From the NCBI RefSeq assembly GCF_001011035.1, contig NZ_CP011492.1, forward strand, positions 4,553,516 through 4,617,515: 64,000 nucleotides of DNA, written 5' to 3'. The stretch comes from Streptomyces sp. CNQ-509. GTDB taxonomy: Bacteria; Actinomycetota; Actinomycetes; Streptomycetales; Streptomycetaceae. The notes below the pieces were generated by a model. It saw only the letters and a program-made list of their open reading frames with translations. It ran no database searches and had not been told where the DNA came from. The position numbers and the translations under genes are program-made. Below, in pieces: positions 16,029 through 23,943 of the stretch (position 1 is the first letter of the stretch; each line of letters opens with the position of its first letter).

Positions 16029-17128
16029 TGAACGACTCCTCTACGCCAGGTCGTGAGCCGGGTCAGATGCCGCTCCCGCAGGCGGGGCCGGCGGCTGAGG
16101 GCGGCTTCGAGTTGGTCGGCCGCGTCCGCCAGGCGGCCGGGAACGCGGGAGAGCGCGATGGCGGCGCGGACGGGATCGTCCGCGGACGGGGCCGCCGTCG
16201 CGGGCGGCGGCGCGGGCGGCCGCTCCGCGGGCGGCGCCGCCGGGTGCCCCGGGAGTACGGCGCGTTCCGCCACCTCGCGCATCGCCGGCCGCTCCGCCGG
16301 GTCGACCCGCAGCATCTCCGCCACCAGCCACTCCAGCGCGGCGTCCACGTCGTCGTTGAAGTCGCCCGGCGGGCGCAGCGGTTGCTCGAACCGCGCCGGC
16401 GAGAATCCCCGCGCCGGGTCGTCCGCGTCGTACGGGAAGCGGTTCGTGAGCAGGTAGTAGACGATCGTGCCCAGCGCCCACACGTCCCCGGCGGCCGAGT
16501 AGCCGCGCCCGCGGATGAGGACTTCGGGCGGCATGTACGCGACCGTGCCCTGCGCGCTCGCCGCCCGCGTGACCGGGTCGGTCTCCCGCGCCAGCCCGAA
16601 GTCGCCCACCTTCACCCGCAGTCCGGACTCGTCGTACGCGACGAGGACGTTGGCCAGCGACAGGTCCCGGTGCACGACCGGCTGCCGCCGCCCGTGGGCG
16701 ACCGACAGGCCGTCGGCCACCTGCCGCAGCACGGCGCCGACCTGGGGGACGGGGACGAAGCCGCCGTGGCTGCGGACCAGTCGGTGCAGGCTGCCCCCGG
16801 CGGCGTACTCCATGGTGAAGTAGCCGCGCACGCCGTCCGCCGTGTCCACGGTGCCGGCGTCGAACACCCGGATGATGTTCGGGTGGCCGAGGGTGGAGAG
16901 GATGCGCGCCTCGTCGAGCCTGCTGACGTGGGCGCCCGGGGAGGCGCCGTGCTTGAAGAGTTTGAGCGCCTGCCGGCCGAGCACGTGGTGGCGTACGCGG
17001 TACACCTCGGCGAACGCGCCCTCGCCCAGCCTGCGGTCCACCACCAGCCCGTCGTGGACCCGCTGCCCGGGGGTGAGCAGGGGGCCGCGCGCGCCGGTCG
17101 CGCCGCCCGTCGTCCGGTATGCCGCCAT
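16025..17128 (-). CDS. Ser/Thr protein kinase (soluble, PknB-like catalytic domain)
   Basis: A 367-residue protein. ATG at 17128 is chosen because the GGGGGA site is 10 nt away; a GTG at 17134 is possible. The kinase domain shows GEGAFAEV (35-42), Lys56, HRDLSLAN (153-160), DFGLA (176-180) and YMPPEVL. The usual Lys of HRDLKPxN is Ser and the Pro is Leu, which is uncommon. No transmembrane helix or PASTA repeats follow; the C-terminus is Pro/Ala-rich, then a short helical tail. It leads the chaperone operon and is divergent from the SARP regulator of the RiPP cluster. Confidence 0.9.
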   Translation of the reverse strand: MAAYRTTGGATGARGPLLTPGQRVHDGLVVDRRLGEGAFAEVYRVRHHVLGRQALKLFKHGASPGAHVSRLDEARILSTLGHPNIIRVFDAGTVDTADGVRGYFTMEYAAGGSLHRLVRSHGGFVPVPQVGAVLRQVADGLSVAHGRRQPVVHRDLSLANVLVAYDESGLRVKVGDFGLARETDPVTRAASAQGTVAYMPPEVLIRGRGYSAAGDVWALGTIVYYLLTNRFPYDADDPARGFSPARFEQPLRPPGDFNDDVDAALEWLVAEMLRVDPAERPAMREVAERAVLPGHPAAPPAERPPAPPPATAAPSADDPVRAAIALSRVPGRLADAADQLEAALSRRPRLRERHLTRLTTWRRGVVQ

Positions 17129-17175
17129 CGGCACGCTTCCCCCTCTCCCCCTGCCCCTCTGCGCTCGCGGAGCCT

Positions 17176-17191
17176 CCGTACGGCCGTACGG
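17176..17191. promoter_or_regulatory. 16-bp palindrome in the kinase/SARP gap
   Basis: CCGTACGGCCGTACGG (17176-17191) is fully self-complementary and consists of two CCGTACGG palindromes in tandem. It lies 48 bp upstream of the kinase start. It could be an operator for the chaperone operon; CGTACGG words are common in Streptomyces, so the evidence is modest. Confidence 0.35.
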
Positions 17192-17303
17192 CCGGAGCCC
17201 GGTGGCCCATCGGCTCCGTTGTATCCCGGGAGCCCCGGGACCCCTCCCGCACGCGGTCCCGGCCGCAGGGGACACGGCAGGCGCGGGACAGACCCCAGGC
17301 ACG

Positions 17304-17343
17304 CGGTAGACCCGCGGTTGGACACCGGTTGGCGGGCGGTTGG
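17304..17343. promoter_or_regulatory. SARP-type heptamer direct repeats, 11-bp period
   Basis: CGGTTGG occurs at 17315-17321, 17326-17332 and 17337-17343, separated by exactly 4 bp (ACAC, CGGG). A degenerate fourth copy, CGGTAGA, sits in phase at 17304-17310. Direct heptamers repeating every 11 bp on one face of the helix are the known binding pattern of SARP regulators, and a SARP gene begins 213 bp downstream. The array probably controls that operon or the divergent kinase operon. Confidence 0.7.
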
Positions 17344-17487
17344 CCGGGGTCCCGCTTCGGGGGGATCTGGCCGCTTGCTGCGCGCGCCGATGCAGGTTCA
17401 TGACAGCTTCCGCCCTGCCGGGAGGGGGGTTCACGTGGGTAGCGTCGCGGGCGTCCGATCCCCCAGACAGGACACAGGTGGCCTCGC

Positions 17488-17559
17488 ATGACGACCCGGA
17501 CCACGCCCTCGCCCGCACCCCCGTCGCACGGCTGTGCCGGCCCCCGGGGGCGCCGGTGA
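17488..17559 (+). CDS. Possible 23-residue upstream ORF coupled to the SARP gene
   Basis: ATG at 17488 has AGGTGG 6 nt upstream. The frame encodes MTTRTTPSPAPPSHGCAGPR and three more residues and ends with a TGA that overlaps the SARP GTG start (GTGA at 17556-17559). This is the standard layout of translational coupling in the genus. The peptide has no recognised motif. It may be a small leader ORF that sets SARP translation, or chance. Confidence 0.35.
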   Translation: MTTRTTPSPAPPSHGCAGPRGRR

Positions 17560-19634
17560 GCGCGGTGCGGTTCCAACTGCTCGGGCCGCTGAGCATCACC
17601 GACGGCGGCGAGACCGTCGTCCTGCACCCCTCCAAGCCGGCCAACCTGCTCGCCGCCCTGCTGCTCAACGCGGGCTCCATCGTCTCCGTCGACTACCTCC
17701 AGCGCATGGTCTGGGGCGACGAGCAGCCCGCCACCGCGCGGGCCGCGCTGCAGACCTGCGTGCTGCGGCTGCGGCGGCTCTTCACCAGGCACGAGGTGGT
17801 CGACACCCCCATCGAGGCGGTGCCCGGCGGCTACCGGATCACCGCGGGCGGGCGCTCCCTCGACCTCGTCGAGTTCCGCGAGCGGGTACGCCGCACGCAG
17901 AAGCCGGGCCTCTCCGCGGAGGCGGCGATGGGGGCGCTGCAGGGGGCGCTGGCGCTGTGGCAGACCGGGGTGCTGGCCAACGTGCGGTCGGAGGCCATCC
18001 ACCGCGACGAGGTGCCGCGGCTGCTGGAGGAGCGGCTGCGGGTCGTGGAGCGGCTGTGCGACCTGCGGCTGGAGCTGGGGCTGTGCGGGCAGGCGCTCGT
18101 GGACCTGTGGAGCGTCACCCGCGCGCATCCCGACCACGGCCGGTTCCGGGAGCAGTTGATCGAGGCGCTGTACCGGACCGGGCGGCAGACGGAGGCGCTT
18201 GCGGAGTACCGCAGCTTCAAGGCGTACCTCGCGGACGGCCTCGGCGTCGGTCCTTCGGCCGCGCTCCAGCGGCTGGAGCTGTCGATCCTGCGCGGCGAGG
18301 ACCTGGGCCCGGCGAGCGAACCGCCCGCGCTGGCGGGGCTCCCGGCCGGGACGCCGGCCGCGCCCGCGCCGGTCGCAGAACCGCCGGGGCTGCCGCCGGT
18401 GCCGTGGTTCACCGGGCGGGCGGAGGCGGTGGCGACGCTGCGGCGGCGGCTGACCGCGGCGCCGGAAGGCGCGGGTACGCCGGTGGCGGAACTCGTCTGC
18501 GGCGGGCCCGGGATCGGCAAGACCGCCCTCGCCCAGCAGGTGGCGCACCTCGTACGCGACGACTTCCCCGGCGGCCGGACGCTGGTCCCCATGGCGGCGC
18601 CCGACGGCTCGCCGCGCGCCGCCGCGGAGGTCGTCGGCGAACTCGCCGCGCGGCTGGGCACGCCGGACGCCGGCTCGGGACCGCGGGCGCTGCTGATCCT
18701 GGACGACGTCGTCGACGCGGCGCAGACCCGCGACGTGCTGACCGCGGTACCCGGGCACGGGGTGCTGCTCACCAGCCGGCTGGGGCTCGCCGGGCTGGTC
18801 GCCACCCACGGCGTACGGGTCCACCGGCTCGGCCCGCTGGACGGGGCGGAGGCGCGGGAGTTGCTGACGGCGGTGCTGGGCGCGGAGCGGGTGGCCGACG
18901 AGCCGAGCGGCGCGGAGGAACTGGCCGCGGTGTGCGGCCACCACCCGCTGGCGCTGGTCATCGCCGCCGCCCGGCTCGGCACCCGGCCGGCGCTGCGGCT
19001 CGGCGACTGCGCCCGCTGGCTGGCAGACGACCCGCTGGGCCGGCTGTCGCTCAGCGGCCACCCGCGGATGTCGGTGGTGGAGTTGTTCGACGCGGCCCTG
19101 GCCCGGCTCGACCCCGACCTCGCGGCGGCGTACGTCGCGCTCGGCGCGCTCGGCGGACCCGGCTGGCACGCGGCGGACGGCGCGGCGGTGCTGGGGCTGC
19201 CGGTGGCGGAGTGCGAGGCGGTGCTCGAACGGCTCGCGGACGCGGGGCTGGTGGAGGACGGCCCGCCGGGTCCGTACCACCCGCATCCGCTGCTGCGGCT
19301 GCACGCGCGGCTGGTGGCGGGGCAGGCCGGCGAAGGCGAGGCGCGGGGCCCCGCCGGTACGCCGGGCGGTGCCGGAGCGCCCGGCCAGGCCGGTACGGCG
19401 GGTCGGCCCGCTCCGCCGGGCCGGACCGGTCAGTCCAGCCACCCCGCTCAGTCCGGTCCGTCCGGCCAGTCCGGCCCGCAAACGGGCCAGGGCGGCCGGC
19501 CGGGCCACGTCCCTCCGCCCGGCCCGGCAGGCCGGGCCGGGCAGCCCGGCCCGGCCGGCTTCGCCAACTCGCCCAGCCAGCCCAGTCGGTCGACCCAGTC
19601 GAACCGGACCAGTCAGCCGAGACAGAAGGTGTGA
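17556..19634 (+). CDS. SARP-family pathway regulator with NB-ARC domain
   Basis: A 692-residue regulator from GTG 17556. Residues 1-95 are an OmpR-type winged helix (RFQLLGPLSITDGGETVVLH ... LLNAGSIVSVDYLQRMVWGD), then the bacterial transcriptional activation domain (LVEFRERVRRTQKPGLSAEA ... LYRTGRQTEALAEYRSFKAY). An NB-ARC ATPase follows with Walker A GGPGIGKTALAQQ (~315) and Walker B ALLILDDVVD (~378). The layout is AfsR-like but lacks the TPR part. It ends in ~95 residues of Gly/Pro/Gln/Ser-rich collagen-like sequence. The E1 gene starts 5 bp later. It probably activates this RiPP cluster. Confidence 0.9.
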   Translation: MSAVRFQLLGPLSITDGGETVVLHPSKPANLLAALLLNAGSIVSVDYLQRMVWGDEQPATARAALQTCVLRLRRLFTRHEVVDTPIEAVPGGYRITAGGRSLDLVEFRERVRRTQKPGLSAEAAMGALQGALALWQTGVLANVRSEAIHRDEVPRLLEERLRVVERLCDLRLELGLCGQALVDLWSVTRAHPDHGRFREQLIEALYRTGRQTEALAEYRSFKAYLADGLGVGPSAALQRLELSILRGEDLGPASEPPALAGLPAGTPAAPAPVAEPPGLPPVPWFTGRAEAVATLRRRLTAAPEGAGTPVAELVCGGPGIGKTALAQQVAHLVRDDFPGGRTLVPMAAPDGSPRAAAEVVGELAARLGTPDAGSGPRALLILDDVVDAAQTRDVLTAVPGHGVLLTSRLGLAGLVATHGVRVHRLGPLDGAEARELLTAVLGAERVADEPSGAEELAAVCGHHPLALVIAAARLGTRPALRLGDCARWLADDPLGRLSLSGHPRMSVVELFDAALARLDPDLAAAYVALGALGGPGWHAADGAAVLGLPVAECEAVLERLADAGLVEDGPPGPYHPHPLLRLHARLVAGQAGEGEARGPAGTPGGAGAPGQAGTAGRPAPPGRTGQSSHPAQSGPSGQSGPQTGQGGRPGHVPPPGPAGRAGQPGPAGFANSPSQPSRSTQSNRTSQPRQKV

Positions 19635-19639
19635 GAGGG

Positions 19640-21820
19640 ATGCCACGAGCGTTCGACGACCTCGCCGCGATGCGGCCCAGGCTGCGCCGGGACGTGCTGT
19701 TCACCCAGACCCCCGGAGGCGTGCTGTTCCACAACGCCGACGGCGGCTTCCACCTGACCGGACGCACGGCGTACCGCTTCGCCTCCCTGATCGTGCCGCA
19801 CCTCGACGGCAGCCGCCCGCTCACCGACATCTGCGCCGGACTCGGCGCGCCCCAGCGGGCGATGGTCGCGGAACTCGTCGGCTCGCTGGTGGAGCGGGAC
19901 TTCGCCCGCGACGCCGCGCCGGCCGCCGAACCGGGTCCGCCGGCCGCGGTCACGGAGCGGTTCGCGGCGCAGATCGCGTACGTGGACCACTACGTGGACG
20001 AGGCCGCGGCCCGCTTCGCCCGCTTCCGCGGCACCCGGGTGGCGGTTCTCGGCACGGGCGAGGCGGCGCGCTGGTGCGTGCTGGGGCTGATCCGCAACGG
20101 GCTCGCCGCGGTCGCCGCCGAGGAGCGGCCGGAGGCGGCGCTCGCCGAGGCCGACGAGCTGACCGCCGCGGGCGCCCCGGCCGCGCTCGACGCCGTCGAC
20201 GCCGGCGCGCTCGGCTCGTACCAGGTGCTCGTCGTGACCGGCGCCGACGCGCCCGCCCGCACCCACGAGCTGCTGCGGGCCGGTCTCGCCGAAGGCCAGC
20301 TCCTCATCCCCGCCTGGACGTTCGGCGACCGCGTCGTCGTCGGCCCCCGCTCCGGCGGGCTGACCGCCGGCTGCCTCGGCTGCGCCCTGCTGCGCCTCGG
20401 CGACACCACGGACCCCGCGGCCGCGGCGGCGCTCCTCGCGGAGCTGGCGGGGGTCGCCGAGCCGGCCGCGGTGCCGGCGGGCGGTGCGCTGACCGGGCCG
20501 GTCGCGGCGATGGTCGGCAACCTGCTCGCGTACGAGGTCTTCCGTACCGCCACCGGCGCGCTGCCCGCGGAGACCGAGGGCCAGGTGCTCATCCAGGACC
20601 TCGACTCCCTCGACGTCGTCGCCGAGCCGCTCCGCCCGCACCCGCGCTGCCCGCGGTGCGCGGAACCGGCTTCGGGGCCCGGCGCGGACGGCGGCTCGGA
20701 ACTGCGGCCCGAGGAGCTGACGGTCGCGGAGCCGGTGACGGTGGAGACGGCCCGCGACGCGGAGGAACTGGTCGCCGGGCTCAACCGGCTCGGTGACGCG
20801 CTCATCCGGCCGCACGTCGGCGTCTTCACCCGCTACCGTGACGAGGAGCTGACGCAGACCCCGCTGAAGGTCAGCCGCATCGAGGTGCCGCTGGCCGGCG
20901 GCACGCGGCTGGTCTCGGCCTTCGACGTGCACCATCTGGCGGGCGCCCGCGGCCGCGGGCTGCGCGCGGCGGCGGCGCTCTACGCCGAGTACGCCGCGCC
21001 CGTACGGCCGCTGCCGGAACTCCCGGCGAGGCTGCGGCGGCTGGAGCCCGGGGCGCTGGTGGCCTCCGGCGGCACGGGGGTCACGGCGGACGGGGTGACG
21101 GCGTGGGCGCGGGTCACCTCGCTGCTGACGAAGGACGAAGTCGCCGTGCCCGCGGCGGCGTTGAGCCCCTCGGGGGCGGCGAACCGGGACGGCCTGGTGT
21201 TGCGCGGTTCGTGGGGAACAGGTGCGGGGGAGTGCGCGGGCGAGGCGGCGGGGCACGCCCTGCTGTCGGCGCTGGCGCACGAGGCGTTGCTGCGCGCGGC
21301 TCGGGGTGGTCACGGGGCTACCCCGGTCCGCGCGCAGCCAACGTCGGATGACCCGGAGTGGGTGTTCCTGGCCCGCTCGGCGGAGACGCTGGGCGTGCCG
21401 GTGGAGCTGCTGGACCTGGGGGAGCCGGAGCGCAGCGGGGTGTCGGTGGCGCTGGCCCGGGAGCCCGGGGTGGGCGCGCGCTGGGCGGTGGGGGCGTCGT
21501 TCACCCCCGCGGGGGCGGCGGTCGCGGCGCTGCGTGACCTGCTGGGGCAGGTGCAGGTGGCGGCGGAGACGGGCGCGGCGCCGGACACGGGCGACGAGTT
21601 GCTGCCGGACCTGGCGCCGGGGGCGATACAGCCGTCCGGCGGGGACGGCGGGGACGGCGGGGACGGCGGCCCGGTGACGTTCCCGGCGGTCCTGGACCGC
21701 CTCCGCGCGGCGGGCCGCGACGTGCTGTGGCGGGACACCACCCCGGCCGACCTGCGCTCGGCCGGCCTGTACACCGCCCGGGTGCTGCTGACCACGGAGC
21801 TCGCCGGTGCCGACGACTGA
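19640..21820 (+). CDS. ThiF-like E1 partner of the azoline cyclodehydratase
   Basis: A 726-residue protein of the thiopeptide/TOMM 'ocin-ThiF-like' type. Residues ~15-75 resemble a PqqD-like RiPP recognition element (VLFHNADGGFHLTGRTAYRF ... LVERDF), which would bind the precursor leader. A Rossmann-like motif follows (RVAVLGTGEAARWCVLGLIR, ~133). Two Cys pairs, CLGC (~247) and CPRC (~337), could hold a structural zinc. The C-terminal ~350 residues look like a degenerate YcaO-type region. It ends with a GGDGGDGGDGG run. It delivers the peptide to YcaO, whose gene overlaps by 14 bp. Confidence 0.85.
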   Translation: MPRAFDDLAAMRPRLRRDVLFTQTPGGVLFHNADGGFHLTGRTAYRFASLIVPHLDGSRPLTDICAGLGAPQRAMVAELVGSLVERDFARDAAPAAEPGPPAAVTERFAAQIAYVDHYVDEAAARFARFRGTRVAVLGTGEAARWCVLGLIRNGLAAVAAEERPEAALAEADELTAAGAPAALDAVDAGALGSYQVLVVTGADAPARTHELLRAGLAEGQLLIPAWTFGDRVVVGPRSGGLTAGCLGCALLRLGDTTDPAAAAALLAELAGVAEPAAVPAGGALTGPVAAMVGNLLAYEVFRTATGALPAETEGQVLIQDLDSLDVVAEPLRPHPRCPRCAEPASGPGADGGSELRPEELTVAEPVTVETARDAEELVAGLNRLGDALIRPHVGVFTRYRDEELTQTPLKVSRIEVPLAGGTRLVSAFDVHHLAGARGRGLRAAAALYAEYAAPVRPLPELPARLRRLEPGALVASGGTGVTADGVTAWARVTSLLTKDEVAVPAAALSPSGAANRDGLVLRGSWGTGAGECAGEAAGHALLSALAHEALLRAARGGHGATPVRAQPTSDDPEWVFLARSAETLGVPVELLDLGEPERSGVSVALAREPGVGARWAVGASFTPAGAAVAALRDLLGQVQVAAETGAAPDTGDELLPDLAPGAIQPSGGDGGDGGDGGPVTFPAVLDRLRAAGRDVLWRDTTPADLRSAGLYTARVLLTTELAGADD

Positions 21821-23879
21821 CGCGTGGACCGCCGGGTGCGAGGCGCTGGCCGCGGACCTGGGCGACCGCTTGTCGGCGCTGCTTGCCGCGCCTCCGGGGG
21901 TGGACGTGGCCCCGCTGGGCCTGACGAACGCCTTCGCGGAGCCGGTGGCCGGCCGGGGTGGTGCCGGTGGCGGTGAGCCGCCGGGCCGTAGGGCCGCGGC
22001 GTCCGCGGACGCGGTGCCCGTACGGATCTACGGGCGGCACGCCGTCGTCGGGCCGCTCGCGACGTCCGGGCGGCGCGGGTGCGTGCGGTGTCTGGAGCGG
22101 CGGTGGCAGGCCGCGCGGTCGCGGCAACTGCGCGAGGCCGTCGAACTCGGGGGTGACACCGGGGCCGCCGGGGTGCCCCCGCACTGGGGGCCGTTCGCCG
22201 CCGAGGCGCTCGCCGGTGTCGTGGCCGAGGCCGTCTCCGCGGCCCGCCGTGAGACCACCGCCCGCCGTGAGACCACCGCCCGCCCTGAGACCGCTGACCG
22301 CCGTGAGGACACCGCCGCTCGCGATGCCTCCGCCCCCCGCGCAGCCGGCGGTCTCCCCACCGCCGAACCCCGCCCCGCCCCCTTCCCCCACGTCCACCAG
22401 CTCGACCTCGGCGACCTCACCGTCCGCCGCTACCCCCTCGTCCCCGACCCCGAGTGCCCCCGCTGCGGCCCCAGCGAGCGCGACTCCGCCGACGCCGCCG
22501 TCCTCGACCTCGCGCCGTCCCCCAAGTACCGCCCCGGCGCCTTCCGTACCCGCGCGCTCGCGGACTACGACCTGCCCATCGCCGCGTTCGCCAACCCCGT
22601 CTGCGGCGCCCTCGGGCCCACCGTCGTGCTCGACGTGTCGTCCACCTCCACCTCCGCCACCATCGGCTGCTTCTCGCTCCGCTCCGGCGACTACCTCCGC
22701 GAGACCTTCTGGGGCGGCCACGCCGACACCTTCCGCGACAGCCTGCGCATCGGCGTCCTGGAGGGCCTGGAGCGCTACGCCGGCATGCGCCCGCGCGCCC
22801 GCGCGACCACCGTGCGGGCCAGTCTCGACCAGCTCACCGCCGCCGGGCGGCCCGCCCTCGACCCCCGCCGCTGCGGGCTCTACGCCCCCGAGTTCCACGC
22901 CGCGACGGGCATTGCCCCGTTCACGGCAGACCGCGAAATCTCCTGGGTCTGGGGCCACTCCCTCACCGGGGACCGCCCCCTGCTCGTACCCGAGGTGCTG
23001 ACGTACTACCACACCCCCGGGCTCGCCGACCGGTTCGTGCAGGAGAGCTCCAACGGCTGTGCCTCCGGCGGCTCCGCGGCCGAGGCCGTCTACTACGGGC
23101 TCATGGAGGTCGTCGAGCGCGACGCCTTCCTCCTCGCCTGGTACGGGCAGCAGCCCCTGACCGAGCTGGACCCCGCCTCCGCCACCCGCCCCGCCACCCG
23201 GCAGATGGTCGCGCGGCTGGAGATGTACGGCTACCGCGCCCGGTTCTTCGACGCCGCGCTCACCTTCCCCATCCCCGTCGTCACCGGCGTCGCCGAGCGC
23301 TACGACGGCGGTCCCGGACGGATGTGCTTCGGCGCCGGCGCCGGGCTCGACCCCGAGGCGGCGCTCGCCTCCGCGCTGGACGAGATCGCCACCGACGCCG
23401 TCAACCTCGCGGGCCGTACGGAGCGCGAGGAGGTCAGGCTGAAGGCGATGGCCGCCGACTTCGGCCGGGTCGCCGCCCTCCACGACCACCCGCTCGTCTA
23501 CGGGCTGCCGGAGATGGCCCGGCACGCCGACTTCCTCCTCGGGGCCGGCCGCCCGCCCGTGCCGCTGCACGAGCGCTACGGCACCCGCACCCTGCCCGTC
23601 TCCGACGACCTCGCCGACGACGCCGCCGCGTGCGTGGCGGCGGTCGCGGAGGCCGGGTTCGAGGTGATCGTCGTCGACCAGACCCTGCCCGAGCAGCGGG
23701 AGCGGGGGCTGTGGACGGTGAGCGTGCTCGTACCGGGGCTGCTGCCCATCGACTTCGGCTGGTCCCGGCAGCGGGCGCTGCGCATGCCCCGGCTGCGCAC
23801 CGGGCTGCGCGAGGCCGGCCTCCGCGACCACGACCTCGCCGACGCCGAGCTGAACCCCGCACCGCACCCGTTCCCCTGA
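21807..23879 (+). CDS. YcaO-domain azoline cyclodehydratase, first copy
   Basis: A 690-residue protein. The N-terminal ~230 residues contain GRRGCVRCLERRWQAARSRQ and ECPRCGPSERD, a Cys-pair docking region seen in fused thiopeptide cyclodehydratases. The YcaO ATPase domain has RIGVLEGLERYAG, SSNGCASGGSAAEAVYYGLM, EVVERDAFLLAWYG and ALDEIATDAVN, and ends in PHPFP, a relative of the PxPxP tail needed for cyclodehydration. It uses ATP to turn Cys (and perhaps Ser/Thr) of the precursor into azolines. The linker near residues 148-172 is an imperfect tandem repeat (RETTARRETTARPET). Confidence 0.9.
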   Translation: MPTTDAWTAGCEALAADLGDRLSALLAAPPGVDVAPLGLTNAFAEPVAGRGGAGGGEPPGRRAAASADAVPVRIYGRHAVVGPLATSGRRGCVRCLERRWQAARSRQLREAVELGGDTGAAGVPPHWGPFAAEALAGVVAEAVSAARRETTARRETTARPETADRREDTAARDASAPRAAGGLPTAEPRPAPFPHVHQLDLGDLTVRRYPLVPDPECPRCGPSERDSADAAVLDLAPSPKYRPGAFRTRALADYDLPIAAFANPVCGALGPTVVLDVSSTSTSATIGCFSLRSGDYLRETFWGGHADTFRDSLRIGVLEGLERYAGMRPRARATTVRASLDQLTAAGRPALDPRRCGLYAPEFHAATGIAPFTADREISWVWGHSLTGDRPLLVPEVLTYYHTPGLADRFVQESSNGCASGGSAAEAVYYGLMEVVERDAFLLAWYGQQPLTELDPASATRPATRQMVARLEMYGYRARFFDAALTFPIPVVTGVAERYDGGPGRMCFGAGAGLDPEAALASALDEIATDAVNLAGRTEREEVRLKAMAADFGRVAALHDHPLVYGLPEMARHADFLLGAGRPPVPLHERYGTRTLPVSDDLADDAAACVAAVAEAGFEVIVVDQTLPEQRERGLWTVSVLVPGLLPIDFGWSRQRALRMPRLRTGLREAGLRDHDLADAELNPAPHPFP

Positions 23880-23943
23880 CCGGCCCGAGAACCCCGAGAA
23901 CCCCGCGAACCGCCGAAGCCACCACCCGGAGAAGGAGCAGACG

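Noticed and set aside
16041..19646. 1201-residue minus-strand frame opposite the SARP gene
   Set aside because: Antisense shadow of the SARP and kinase genes with repetitive Arg/Gly/Pro composition.
17534..21820. E1 protein of 1428 residues starting inside the SARP gene
   Set aside because: The first ~700 residues are a shadow of the SARP frame; the true start is ATG 19640 with a GAGAGG site.
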